This document shows positions 25,685 to 35,670 of a stretch of 64,000 nt of DNA, in pieces (the stretch's first letter is position 1; each line of letters starts with the position of its first letter). The notes under the pieces were generated by a model. It worked only from the letters and a program-made list of their open reading frames with translations, ran no database searches and was not told where the DNA came from. Location: positions 372,001 through 436,000 of the forward strand of contig CAMPDV010000212.1 of the NCBI GenBank assembly GCA_946699065.1. Direction: 5' to 3'. The DNA is from Loxodes magnus. Taxonomy: Eukaryota; Ciliophora; Karyorelictea; Loxodida; Loxodidae. The position numbers and the translations under genes were made by a program.

Positions 25685-26066
25685 GAGGGTTCTCTCGATC
25701 GGTATCAGAATCTAACTAGGGTGCTGAAGTTAAGGTCTCAGAGTAATCCTGCCTCTTTGTCATTTATCTGGTTAGGAATTGGAAAAACCTTAAGACATGA
25801 CTGAGAAAAATAATATCTTTAAGTAGAAAAATTAAATTGGATTGTGAAATTTGCCACAAGAATTGGATTTTATTCTATTCCCTTTTAACTTTAGCCTTCG
25901 AAAAGAAATAAAAAAATTTTGAGAGTAAAGATAATAAATTTTTATTTAAAAAACTGAGAAAAAAGTGACCAAAGAGATCTGACGAAGTCAGAAATATTTC
26001 TAGACTATTTTAACAACAAAATTTTGTTTTTTTATTAATCGTGGTGAACCTAATAAAGGTAGAATC
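25685..26066 (+). mobile_element. SINE-like GC-richer element, copy in repeat B1
   Basis: GC content rises abruptly at 25.69 kb. The head is GGGTTCTCTCGATCGGTATC and the tail (26035-26066) is a hairpin, GTGGTGAACC..TAATAAA..GGTAGAATCAT. A very similar tail (GGTTAACCTAATAATGGTGA) occurs at 33.02 kb, and the same element is at 55.82-56.20 kb. The gggttctctc head is also partly shared with the island at 44.85 kb. Short, GC-rich, hairpin-tailed and dispersed: consistent with a SINE, though no tRNA or 7SL origin could be established. Confidence 0.45.
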
Positions 26067-27070
26067 ATGTTTATTTATTTATCTTTAGAAACGTTCTCAT
26101 CAGATTATTAAATCCTAGCCTCCTTATACTTAGCAGATAAAACTTCCCTTTTAAATTTAGTCTTCTAAATAGCATTCAAATTAATACTTACTTCAGTGAT
26201 ATTCGATGTTAACTTAGAAAAAGATGCAAGAGAGTAGAATTTACATAATTAAAATTTTAAGTTGTCTAAAAGTAGTGTAATATATTACTTAGTAGCACAT
26301 GAAGGTTAATTGAACCAGCTAAATATTATGAATAATCCTTGAATTAAATTAAAAGTTCTGAAGAGCCCGACTAGAGAGTAAAGATCTCCTTTAAATCTTT
26401 CAAGTACTGTGGTGACTCATCGATTGCATAGATATTTGCGATCTCGGCAAATTATCCTAAGATTGAGTCTACATAATTTTGTAGGTAGAAATTTTCAGGA
26501 AGTTCTGAGATACCTTGCTTTATTTACGAATTTTGAAGGATAAAATTTTCTTTATCGAGAAGGTTTAATATAATTTTCTCAACTAGAGCAAAATTCTCCA
26601 CCTTCGATCAGTTCTTACCATGAAAACGCAATATGCTTTATAAATTTAAGCATGCTCACACAATAATTTGAAGCAACTTTTTTACAAATATTGCTGAAGA
26701 ATCACATATATTGAAGGATATTACTATAACATATCATTAGTTAGAGACATTCCAAGAGGTAATATCATCTAAGATGAACTTCATGTTTATCGACAGAATT
26801 AATGAACCAAATTTTACAAAAATGTTTAAACTAATATCCAATGGACTCGAAATATTTTAATTCATAATGAAATAAAAGCTCTGAAGAAAGAAATAGAGTA
26901 AGAAAAAATAGTTTTAAGAATTTCAAGGAAGCTAAAGAAAATAAATGAAGCTTAGACGCTTAAAAATGATGGGAAAGATTATCCAGAATACAAAAATTAA
27001 CAAATAAAATAATGAAATAAGATAAAAGCCTTTATAAGTTAAATGAATAAGTGAAGTTAAATGCTTTGTA
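26067..27070 (+). CDS. Unrecognised protein (5' part shared with copy at 56.2 kb)
   Basis: ATG 26067 opens MFIYLSLETFSSDYQILASL and continues ADKTSLLNLVFQIAFKL. It then reads LSKSSVIYYLVAHEGQLNQL up to the duplication boundary near 26395. Downstream the sequence is unique: a frame reading SKMNFMFIDRINEPNFTK and MFKLISNGLEIF (26.76-26.86 kb) is clearly protein-like, in a frame different from the first part. An intron or a recombination junction must lie between. Copy 2 has ACG at the start-codon position and a different 3' continuation. The ATG lies exactly at the SINE-like tail, so the native start may have been upstream. The function is unknown. Confidence 0.5.
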
Positions 27071-27306
27071 CAATGAGACGTTGCAATTTTATTTACTATA
27101 TCTTTTTTTTCTCTTTTCTCTCTTTCACTTTTATCTTTGTTATTTTACTTTTTTATAGTTACTTGTTTACTTGAATTAAACTAACTAAATTAGATAATGA
27201 AAGTAATAATAAAGGGAAATGTTGTAAAGAAGCAAATAGATAGCGTATTAAGTATTGATTGGTATTAGATAAGTATATTTTGATCTGTAGTGTCTGATTG
27301 GTTTTG

Positions 27307-28317
27307 ATGGAACTATATTGTGTTAGTTAGAAATGAATATATTTGATATATTAGTTTGAATTTAGTTTACTACTATGGAGCTTGAGTAGCGGTTGATTAA
27401 AAAATATTTTATAGGGACATACGAAATCTGTAAGAGTTGTAGCAGTATCGTATGACAACTAATATATAGTTTCGGGAAGCGATGATAGCCTGATAAAAAT
27501 ATGGAGTTTAACTGGTGGTTAGTTAAAGAGTTTGGAGGGACACACTAATTCTGTTATATCTTTATTGATATCAAGTAACCAAGAATTAATAGTTTCGGGA
27601 AGTGCAGATGAAACGATTAAATTATGGGATTTTACTAGTGGTTAGTTAAAAAGAACTTTGGAAGGACATATGGATTCTGTATGATCTTTAGCGATATCAA
27701 GTGACAACTAATATATAGTTTCGGGAAGTTTAGATAAAACGATCAAAATATGGAATTTTAAAACTGATTAATGTATTCGAACTCTCGAAGAGCATAAAGA
27801 CTGAGTAGGATCAGTAATATTAACATATGATAATAAATACATAGTATCAGGAAGCAATGATAGAACTATAAAAGTATGAAATTTATAAACAGGAGCATGT
27901 ATAAGAACATTAACTGGACATATTGGTAATGTGAGAAGTTTAGTAATAACAAACGATAATAAGCTTATAATCTCTTGTAGCTACGACAGTACAATAAAAA
28001 TATGGAACTTCTTATCAGGTGACAATCAAATTACATTGGCAGGAAACTAGGAAGAAATATACGCCTTAGCAATAAGCAAAGATAATAATTGGATAGTAAC
28101 GGGAGGCAAGGATAAATTGATGAGAAAATGGTATATTTCAAGGTTATTGTAAAGTTTATAAGGAAATTAAATTCAAAATCAAGTAAGTTAAATAATAAAT
28201 AAATAGAAATTGAATTAAAGTGAGTTGAAAGAGAAATATGGCTTATAATTTTTGAACTGTAGTTTTAAAAATATAGTGACAAGTGAAAGTATCAAGAATT
28301 TATTGATTCAGAAATGA
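27307..28317 (+). CDS. WD40-repeat protein with one 24-nt intron, ~328 residues
   Basis: Seven-bladed WD40 propeller: blades include YIVSGSDDSLIKIWSL, LIVSGSADETIKLWDF, YIVSGSLDKTIKIWNF, YIVSGSNDRTIKVWNL (Trp by TGA) and IVTGGKDKLMRKWYIS. The first blade is weak. The C-terminal tail SELKEKYGLQ...NIVTSESIKN matches the tail of the RING-WD40 protein at 35.7 kb once a 24-nt GTAAGT...TAG intron (28183-28206) is removed. Both genes then stop at TGA in the homologous position. ATG 27307 is the most upstream in-frame start. No RING or coiled coil precedes it, so it is either a propeller-only paralogue or 5'-truncated. It would act as a protein-interaction scaffold. Confidence 0.8.
28183..28206 (+). 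other. Tiny intron, 24 nt
   Basis: GTAAGT...AAATAG between codons of the WD40 gene. The position is identical to the 23-nt intron at 37789-37811 in the paralogue, while the intron sequences differ and the flanking exons align in protein sequence. Confidence 0.8.
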
Positions 28318-28319
28318 GA

Positions 28320-29210
28320 AATATATTAAAATATATAATCTTCAAAAATTATAATTTAAGTAGATAAAATTAAAAAAAACTTTAATGTAATGCAATAAAA
28401 TTTAATCATAAGAGGTTAATTTTATAAAAGCTAAATTTATAAATAAAAGTTATAAAAGAAAAATAAAATAATATTTTAACTAAATATTTTGAATTTAAAA
28501 AAATTTAGAAGCTGACAAAGTTTTTAATTGGGAACAAAAAAAGTAAAATTGAAATAAATACTTAAACAAATAAAGAATGGGAGTTTTAAAAAACTTTAGT
28601 TAAAGAGTTAAAAGATAAAATTTTTTAATTAAAGATAAATTAAAAATAAAATTCTTTTAATAGAAAAATTTTTAAAAGAAATATAGAGAAAAGAGAAAAA
28701 AATAAAAGAAAATGTATAAAATAATCTGTTTTTAAATAAAGATTCACTTTTTTACTATTTTTTACAACTAAATAATTTTAAAATTTAAAGATTTTCATTA
28801 TAAAAGAAAAAGATAAAAACACAATTGTAATAGTTAAGCAAATTTTAAGGAAAGTGAGAAATACTAGATGAGAAAAAAGTTAAATATGCAGTCTATTTAA
28901 TAAAAATTTGTAAAGATGAAAAAAGTTTAAATACATATATTTTCTTTATACATAGCATCTAATATATGTACAAAAGAGAATTATATACTACGAAGTGTTT
29001 GGTTGTTTAGCAAAGGAAATATAGTTTATTATTAAATAGCTTAAGTACAAAAACGAAAAATCTTATTAAAGTTGTACTTCTAATTTTCATAAAAAGCTCG
29101 ATTAAAATTAAGAGTACTTCACAGACTGAATATGGAAAAAATAACATATCTAAAATAAAAATATTGCATAATAAATCCAAAAAATTAACAATAATGTTTC
29201 TTATCTTATC
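28320..29210. other. A-rich spacer
   Basis: No supported gene or repeat. Dominated by A-rich sequence without protein-like composition. Confidence 0.5.
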
Positions 29211-29216
29211 GCCAAT

Positions 29217-29560
29217 ATGGCAAAACTACCAAAAAATAAGCGAGTAATCTTAACCTTAAATTGCTCTAAGTAATCCTACGGACATTTATCTTCATACCAA
29301 TTTGCAGTAAAAAACGAAAAAAGTTTGAGAGATGCTGGACTGCAATGAAATTAGGACATTAAAAAGACGCTGCAGATTTTAAGAGAACTTAAAGTTAAAA
29401 GAAATAAAAAAATCTTTTATGTCAAATTTTTTGTGCTACTGATTGTATATTATATAGAAGATAAGAAACTTAAAATATAGAATTATTTTAAATATGGATA
29501 ACCTATAATGAAAATCATGAATAATTCATACTTGAAGATTAATTGCACTAGATAGCAGTA
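29217..29560 (+). CDS. Possible small gene of unknown function
   Basis: ATG 29217 gives MAKLPKNKRVILTLNCSKQS, then a mixed polar segment (SLRDAGLQWNQDIKKTLQIL) up to about 29.4 kb, then a hydrophobic stretch FFVLLIVYYI. The N-terminal part vaguely resembles a helix-turn-helix region of Tc1/mariner-type transposases, but nothing further supports that. TGA after GLQ could be Trp or stop. DNA between 29.56 and 29.95 kb shows nothing. Confidence 0.25.
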
Positions 29561-29954
29561 AAATTTTAATAAAAATATCAAAATAATCAAGAAGTTTTAA
29601 AGAGCACATTACAATAATATATAATCAAGAAAAAAAAATTGTTAAATAAACATAAATTTAAAGTGATTTATCTATTGATGTGTCAAATACTATAAATAAT
29701 TATTATTACTATTTTTATATTTTAAAGTTTAAAAAATAAAAGATAATTCTTTTTTATCAATTATTTAAAAAAATTATTCTTTAAACTAAAAATAAAGATT
29801 TATTTCAATCAGAAATTTTAAAAATATTTCAGTCATAAATAGGAAATAAATAAATTAGGAAAAATATATACTTCATTAAATTTATTTATTTACTTTAAGT
29901 ATTTAAATAGTCATATCTACTTGATTTTATATATTGAGTAGTTCAAGCGGCAAT

Positions 29955-30582
29955 AAATCTTTTCAATATATCTTATTTTTGTTTTTCTCTGTCTCTCTTG
30001 AATCCAAAAGTTTTTGTTGACTCTTTTGAAATTTTCAACACTTCTGGAACAGGTTTTTTGTACTACCACAGCAGAAGCATTTTTTCCTAATCTTAATCAT
30101 TTCTCTTTCTAATGTTATCCTATAAATACCACATTCATTATCACTGATTAATATATATTTGTTTATTCTTTTTTTAATTTTTACATTTCTTATCCCTATT
30201 ATCTCACGTGCTCTTTTAGCTGAGTTTAGAAACACTTTTATTAGTTCTAAATATTGAGAAATGTAACTATCTGAAGTTCATAACTCTCGATTCTGGATGT
30301 ATTCTGCTGATTTTTTTCTTCCAACTTTTCTGTGAGCTTCTGGTTAAGATATTTGAGCTTCTGCATCTCTTCCTTAAGGCTTATGACCATTAGAGAAAGT
30401 TGATCAAAATTTACTTCCTCAGTAATAAAGCCAGATACTCGCACTTCTATATGTATGGTAATTTCCTATCACTTACGTTGCTTTTCTTCTGGAGTTTGGT
30501 TTCCTGACGTATGTTATTTGGTAAGCTCTCATTTAGTCTTTTTAGCTTATCCTCTTATTGTTAGGCTTGGGGTATTTGCCAT
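29955..30582 (-). pseudogene. LINE ORF1-type gene with degenerate zinc knuckle
   Basis: On the minus strand ATG 30582 opens MANTPSLTIRGQAKKTKW. It runs through KQRKWQEITIHIEVRVSGF into a coiled coil (SLKEEMQKLKYLNQKLTEKL). After a frameshift near 30240 the downstream part reads EIIGIRNVKIKKRINKY and ends with KKCFCCGSTKNLFQKC. There the expected CCHC knuckle has Asn where His should be. The layout matches the ORF1-like genes at 8.7 and 14.9 kb. The frameshift and lost His mark it as a relic. Confidence 0.65.
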
Positions 30583-30867
30583 GCTTAACTCCATTTAAAA
30601 AGCTTTCTAGGACTTTGAAGAAGAGAAAAATTTGTTTATGTTTTATTTTTTATGTTTCCTAAAAATATTTGTATTACTTATTTACTCTTAACTAGTCTAA
30701 TAGTTTATACTTATTTATGCTATTTTTTAAATGACCAACTTTTTAAAATTTTATTACTTAACTTCATCTTCTTTAGGATTTATAATATAATAATACCATT
30801 CAGGATCATATAGAACTGGAGTAAGAGCATCCTCCATTATATCTACTTTCACTCCATAGAAACAGTA

Positions 30868-30910
30868 TCGCCAACCCAATTTTAGTTACTTCTTCAGAAG
30901 GGGTTGGCAT
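30868..30910. other. Inverted repeat (hairpin) of about 8 bp arms
   Basis: The arms GCCAACCC and GGGTTGGC flank about 24 nt, within DNA that otherwise has little GC. A structured RNA element or a cruciform is possible; no known family was recognised. Confidence 0.5.
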
Positions 30911-30939
30911 ATCTATAGAAAGTGCTGAAATTCATGAAA

Positions 30940-31500
30940 AAAGAGATAGTACTGGCGGATTTTAGAGCTAAAGCGGGTCAAAACAGAAAAAGTCAGAAAA
31001 AAGTAGAAAAAGTAGAAAAAGTAGAAAAACAATCGTATTAAAACCATTAAAGGCTTTTCTGCAATCCATACGAGAGGTTTTTTAGAAAGTGTTCAGATCT
31101 AGAGATGGAGAGAAAAAATCAAAGAGCTCAGATTTATCTACAAGATTGGTCTTAAAGTGAAATATAACCTTCAAGAATATCTCACTGGAAAGAAAACTGA
31201 ACGAAAAAACAGTAGAAAAATAGATCAACATAAAACAGTTTTTAAGCAAAAACTCTAAATTTAAATTAAATTGCATTAATCTCTTCATCCAGAATCTTTT
31301 ATAATAACGCTGCTTTTGAAATATGTAAACATTTATTTTTCTTATTATGCTTTAGTATTCATCAATTATTTAATGTCTATAACGTATTAAAAAAATTTGT
31401 GGCATTCATCCACTAAAAAAATGACAGTAGGTACCTGGTTGAAAGCCTAAGCTAAGCTAATTAAAATTATGAACAAGTAAACTATAAATGAGTAAATTTA
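30940..31500 (+). CDS. Possible protein with KVEKVEK microrepeat
   Basis: A plus-strand frame reads KAGQNRKSQKKVEKVEKVEK over an AGAAAAAGTAG microsatellite at about 31.0 kb. It continues LEMERKNQRAQIYLQDW, SHWKENWTKKQQKNRS and SSSRIFYNNAAFEICKHLFF to a TGA near 31.5 kb. The composition is reasonable but there is no recognised domain and no clear ATG. The frame could be a chance reading. 31.5-31.85 kb is plain AT-rich DNA. Confidence 0.3.
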
Positions 31501-31849
31501 AGGTAGATATATTCGATCCTCACTTGGTAGTAGTACTAAAAAGGTAAAATACAACAAAATAAAAAATATATAGAAATGTTAAAATTTATTTGCGTAAATT
31601 ACTACTGAGTTTTTTGAAATTGTTTCAGTTTTATTTCATATAAGAAATTATTTGATATTAATAAATTGAAAAAGTAAAGTAAAGCAAAAAATTACTAATA
31701 TAAATTATTATTCATCACATACTATATGTTTCCTTTATGAAATAGAAACTTTAAGATAGATTAAGAAATAAAAACGAAAGAGATATTATAACTGGTAGGT
31801 AATAATTATTATATGCATAAAATTTAAAGTTCTGATTGAATCAGTAAGT

Positions 31850-32645
31850 TATTGTTTTAGTAATAATTCAAATTGCTTCTCATTTATCATTTTTACCATA
31901 ATATAATAGATTAATGCGACGTCACCTTTATTTTGTTTGTCACGAATTAAAGAGTTTAATATTAGGTAAAAATATTCACCTATTGCTTGATTGGATCTTA
32001 CTGTCATAAATCTTGATGTCTTTAAGGTTAATTTTCTTTATTTTTTCCGATAAGTCTAAACCTAATCATTTTCTATTGAATTCATTGACTGCTTATTAGA
32101 TATGGAAAATTTCTTTGTTTTGTTGGAGTATTTTTTCCTAAAAATAAACCTTTATTTGTACAGCATATTTCAAATATATCCTATCATTATTTTCCTATTA
32201 TTCTTTTCATTTTTTTAATTGATGCAACTCCATACTCTATGCTCTGGTCGCTTGTAAAACAGGATATAATTTTTTTCCGATAGGAAATCTCTAATGTTAG
32301 ATGTCATTAATCTATATCCATTGGATCGTTGAGTAATTAAGGTTGTTTTGGCCTAGAATTTCTAGAATTTAAAATTTCATTAAAGATTTGTTCTGCTTAA
32401 GAAATTTCCCCTTAAATTTGCTTCAAAGACGGGTTTAGAGCTAATTCCTATCAAAGCATAGACTTTTTATATTTTAAATTTTCCATAGTGTTGGCTATAT
32501 CTTGAGTTCGTTGATAGAGTTCAATAATAGAAATTGTTAAATTATGATTCTCCATCTAAAGAAGATAGAGATTGTTGGCAACTTTCTCTAACTGGTTATT
32601 GGGTTTTTTTGGAGAGGTTTGTTATTCTTATGTGCAGTTTTATAA
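31850..32645 (-). pseudogene. LINE ORF1-type coiled-coil fragment
   Basis: On the minus strand from about 32.62 kb: KKPNNQLEKVANNLYLLQME, then NLTISIIELYQRTQDIAN. Next is a helical segment and LLNDPMDIDQW, which matches the DPMEIE motif of the ORF1 at 8.7 kb. The zinc-knuckle site is degenerate: one frame on, FYKRPEHRVWSC keeps His, Trp and the last Cys of the family pattern but not the first Cys pair. It is thus a fourth relic of the same element family. Confidence 0.6.
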
Positions 32646-32734
32646 AATATATTGAATATAAAGCTAGTTAGGTAAAAATCTTTCTTGCATAATAGAATAT
32701 TATTTTTAATATATAAAGATAGAGATTACTAAGC

Positions 32735-33055
32735 TTTTGCTTACTTTAGTGGAGGAACCTTCGAAGGAACTTAAGCCATTAATAGGAGATGAAAATAAAG
32801 ATAGCTTCATCAAAGGTTAAGGAATTAAGTACCCATAATCAACTATGTCTTTCACTGCTTTGACTAATTCTCGGAACTTGGAACGGAATTACTTTCGTCT
32901 ATGGCAGTTATTTTACTTGAAATCTGAAATGGGGTGATATATGAGCATTGCAATGGTAGTCAAAAGAGACGCAACCTGCCATGACTCAATTTTTTAAGAC
33001 GTATCCTATTTACTAGTGGTTAACCTAATAATGGTGAAGCCACGTTAATTTTTTT
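32735..33055 (+). mobile_element. SINE-like GC-richer element
   Basis: An island of higher GC in AT-rich surroundings. Its tail (33.01-33.05 kb) is GGTTAACCTAATAATGGTGA followed by AGCCACG, nearly the same hairpin as ends the elements at 26.04 and 56.17 kb. It is then followed by a T-rich run. The head is not recognisably shared with the others. No target-site duplication was found. Confidence 0.4.
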
Positions 33056-33367
33056 ATTAAGTTTTAAAAGTTTTAAATAATTAAATGTCATTTTAATCAT
33101 TATATAAATTAAAGCTTATTATAATAGTTTAACTTTTACAAGCCTAAGTATCTTTTTCATTATAAGCAAAATATAATACCTGGAATTTTCTTTCCTTTTT
33201 CCACTTTTAATCAAGATATATCCAAAAATGTTGAAATATATTAAATATTTCTATAAAAGTTGCTTTATATTTGATTTAATCAGCTTTTTGGTAAAATAAT
33301 TAAATTTAATTAAAGAAAACTTTAAATTAGATTTTAAATAAATAATTACTAAATATATATAAACAGG

Positions 33368-33675
33368 GAGAAGCATACCTCCAACTGACATTGACTTGGG
33401 ATCTGATACCAGGAAGTATCTATGGCTGAGAACCGAACAAGAGATTTGCTAGGAGTCAAGAGAGAAGACAAAGGATAAAGAGGCATCAAGTAATGTTATT
33501 GATGAAAGATGCCAGATTCTAAGATCTCTTAGGGAGCATTCCTATCACGCCTTGTAGAAGACGAGATTCACAAAGGATACTAACACTGTAGAAGAATTCA
33601 GCAAAGAATTGTTTTAACTTTAAAAATCTTTATTAAAGAACTACGAGCCATTGAAGGGCTACGCGCTCTCTAATA
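33368..33675 (+). mobile_element. SINE-like GC-rich element, CTACGCGCTCT tail family
   Basis: The GC-rich stretch ends in a short hairpin region GCCATTGAAGGGCTACGCGC with TCTCTAATAT, followed by T-rich DNA. The same tail ends the islands at 45.1 kb (plus) and, inverted, 45.3 kb. A frame beginning MAENRTRDLLGVKREDKG could be read across it, but GC-rich DNA gives plausible frames by chance. Flanking 33.06-33.36 and 33.68-33.89 kb are AT-rich spacers. Confidence 0.45.
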
Positions 33676-33904
33676 TAATTTATTATTTATTTATTTAAAT
33701 TTTTAATTTATTTATTAATTTGAAAACAAATTCAAAATGCATTATTTTTCCTAACTCAATTTTTTTTTCAAATGTCAATTATCAAAATTAAAATTAAATT
33801 AGAAAATTAGATTGATAAAAATTATAAAGAAATTCTGGGTAAATTTAAAAATCGTTAATAAACGATGTTAATTTTTTATTTAGCGAAATAAAACGTTAAT
33901 CAGT

Positions 33905-34695
33905 TTACTATTGAGCTATTTTCTGTCTAGTTACCTATCGGCAAAGTTTTTCTTCAGCTTTCTTTCGGTACAACCTCCTTTGGTATGTAGTTGTCTCATG
34001 ATAAAAATCTAAATTTCAGTTTGGTGTGTCTGTTTTGTCATGTATAAGTTCCTCTTAACTTAGCAATCCTCATCCTCCATTGGTTCTTAATAGGAATATT
34101 ATTCTCATTTAGGAGTGAGTGTTAAGGGACGGAGTTATGTAAAAGACTATTTTTTCAGCATATTTTTGGTATTATAGCGTTGTATTCCTATCAATCAGAG
34201 TATTGTTGGTCCTTCGTTGGCCTATTACTGCCCTAGTTTCATGGTTACTTCTTGTGAATCATTGGCCCCAACACGTTATAGCACTCTCACTCTCTCTATT
34301 AAAGCCATAGAATCTAACTGAGAATTTTCCTTCCACTCCTGACTAAGTCGAAGTTTTTTCCATTATATAGGGCTTAGCTTTAGAGCTTTGGCTTAGTAAT
34401 AGTGGGAATTTTCCCTTTACTAGATCTATTGTCAATATTGAGAGGCTTCCCCTTCCTTGCAGCCCGTTCTCTGATGTGTGACATAGACTTTGCCAAGGTC
34501 AAAGTCTGCGTTGAGATGCTTGATAGAATCAAAGGGAGTGAAATTTCATAGTTTCCTCAATATCCTTCAGCTATTTTTCAGATTCTTTCTAAGGATTCCT
34601 ATAATCTCAAGAGGATGAGTAATCGTTAAGTTAGTTCCTAAATCCCTTCGTTCTGATATAGATTCTATTCAAGATCCGACATTTTCAAAGGATTA
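33905..34695 (-). CDS. Unusually GC-rich gene of unknown function
   Basis: Base composition is visibly richer in G+C than all neighbouring genes. The minus strand reads open for the whole island: IESISERRDLGTNLTITHPL, then FTPFDSIKHLNADFDLGKVY, then ERVRVLQRVGANDSQEVTM. Near the C-terminus it reads EPMEDEDCQVKRNLYMTKQ and HTKGGCTERKLKKNFADR. It has a balanced amino-acid composition with many D, E and G. No domain was recognised, and neither a start ATG nor a certain stop was fixed; the boundaries follow the composition change. It could be a transferred gene, part of a mobile element, or an unusually constrained gene. Confidence 0.45.
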
Positions 34696-34699
34696 TATG

Positions 34700-35670
34700 A
34701 TTAAATGACAAAAAAAAATTTTACGTTTATTTTTTTAAATTATTTTCTTTAACTCCGAAATTAAATTGATATATAACTGCTGAAAAGGGTATTTTTAAGT
34801 ATTTTTTATTTATAAAATTTAAATTTATATTAATAATGTGTGAAAATTACTTGAAATACATATTTTTTAAATTCAATTTCATTAGGAAAATTGGAAATTA
34901 TTTTTAAATATTGTAAGAAGATAAAATAATAATAAAATTTAAGATTAATTTATTTTCGTTTAAAAATTATTACTGAAAAAACATTTTTAGCAATGATTTT
35001 CTAATCTTATAGTTATGTTTTTTTCATCAGTTAAAAATTTATTTTGTGTTTTTAAGTTTGAAAAATTGTTATTTAGTTTTTTATCTCAATTTTAGATTTT
35101 ATTTATTTTTTATATTTGATTTTTTTCTCTATTACTAATTTTTTTTAATTATAATTAAATTTTTTACATAAGTTTTTATTCAAATATTTTAATTTTTTTT
35201 AATTTTCTAATTTTGAAAAATGTCCACAGCTTTTTTAAAATGTTTGCATTTTTTAAATAAAATGCTTTTTTAATTTTTTTTGAATAATTATATTATTTTT
35301 TGTTAATTTTTTCATATTTTTTACTTTAGTAAATTATACAATTTATTTTATTTTATAAAGATTTTTTACTTAAATTTTTTAAATTTCTATAATTTTTAAA
35401 AATTTAAGATCTATTTTTGATTAATTTTTTATTTTGTATTTTTGTTTTGTTTTTTTTGTTTTGTTTTTTGTTTTGTTTTTTGTTTTGTTTTGCTTTTTTC
35501 TTTTTTTGTTTCTTTGTTTTTTCATAATTTAATATTATTAGATTTAAAACTATTTTATATTTCTTATTTATAAATAATACGAATTAATAATTATCTAGAT
35601 TTAAATTTTTTTTTAATCTTATTTATAAGAAAAATATTTACAAGATTGATAATCATTTTCATTTTTATAA
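34700..35670. other. T-rich spacer with TTTTG microrepeats upstream of the RING-WD40 gene
   Basis: No gene. Around 35440-35520 there is a run of TTTTG/TTTTTG units (about 70 nt). The stretch directly upstream of ATG 35671 must contain that gene's promoter, but no motif could be assigned. Confidence 0.55.

Larger units (their letters stand above)
22370..26395 (+). repeat. Direct repeat B, copy 1 (segmental duplication)
   Basis: This block matches 52590-56525 in the same orientation, offset about 30.2 kb. It spans the last units of the tandem array, the RING-kelch gene, a SINE-like element and the 5' part of the next gene. Non-coding flanks (23.0-23.6 and 25.04-25.58 kb) are almost identical. 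Copy 1 has about 85 extra bases at 25.59-25.67 kb, and copy 2 has 5 extra bases near 55.76 kb. Similarity ends inside coding sequence at about 26395. Confidence 0.9.

Noticed and set aside
25690..25800. tRNA gene or pol III promoter in the SINE-like head
   Set aside because: No cloverleaf could be drawn and neither A-box nor B-box matched well enough.
29217..29560. Tc1/mariner transposase
   Set aside because: Only a vague N-terminal resemblance; no DDE catalytic region or terminal inverted repeats were seen.
34700..35670. Telomeric repeat (TTTTG runs)
   Set aside because: The run is irregular, internal and only about 70 nt long; ciliate telomere repeats would be regular G-rich units at an end.
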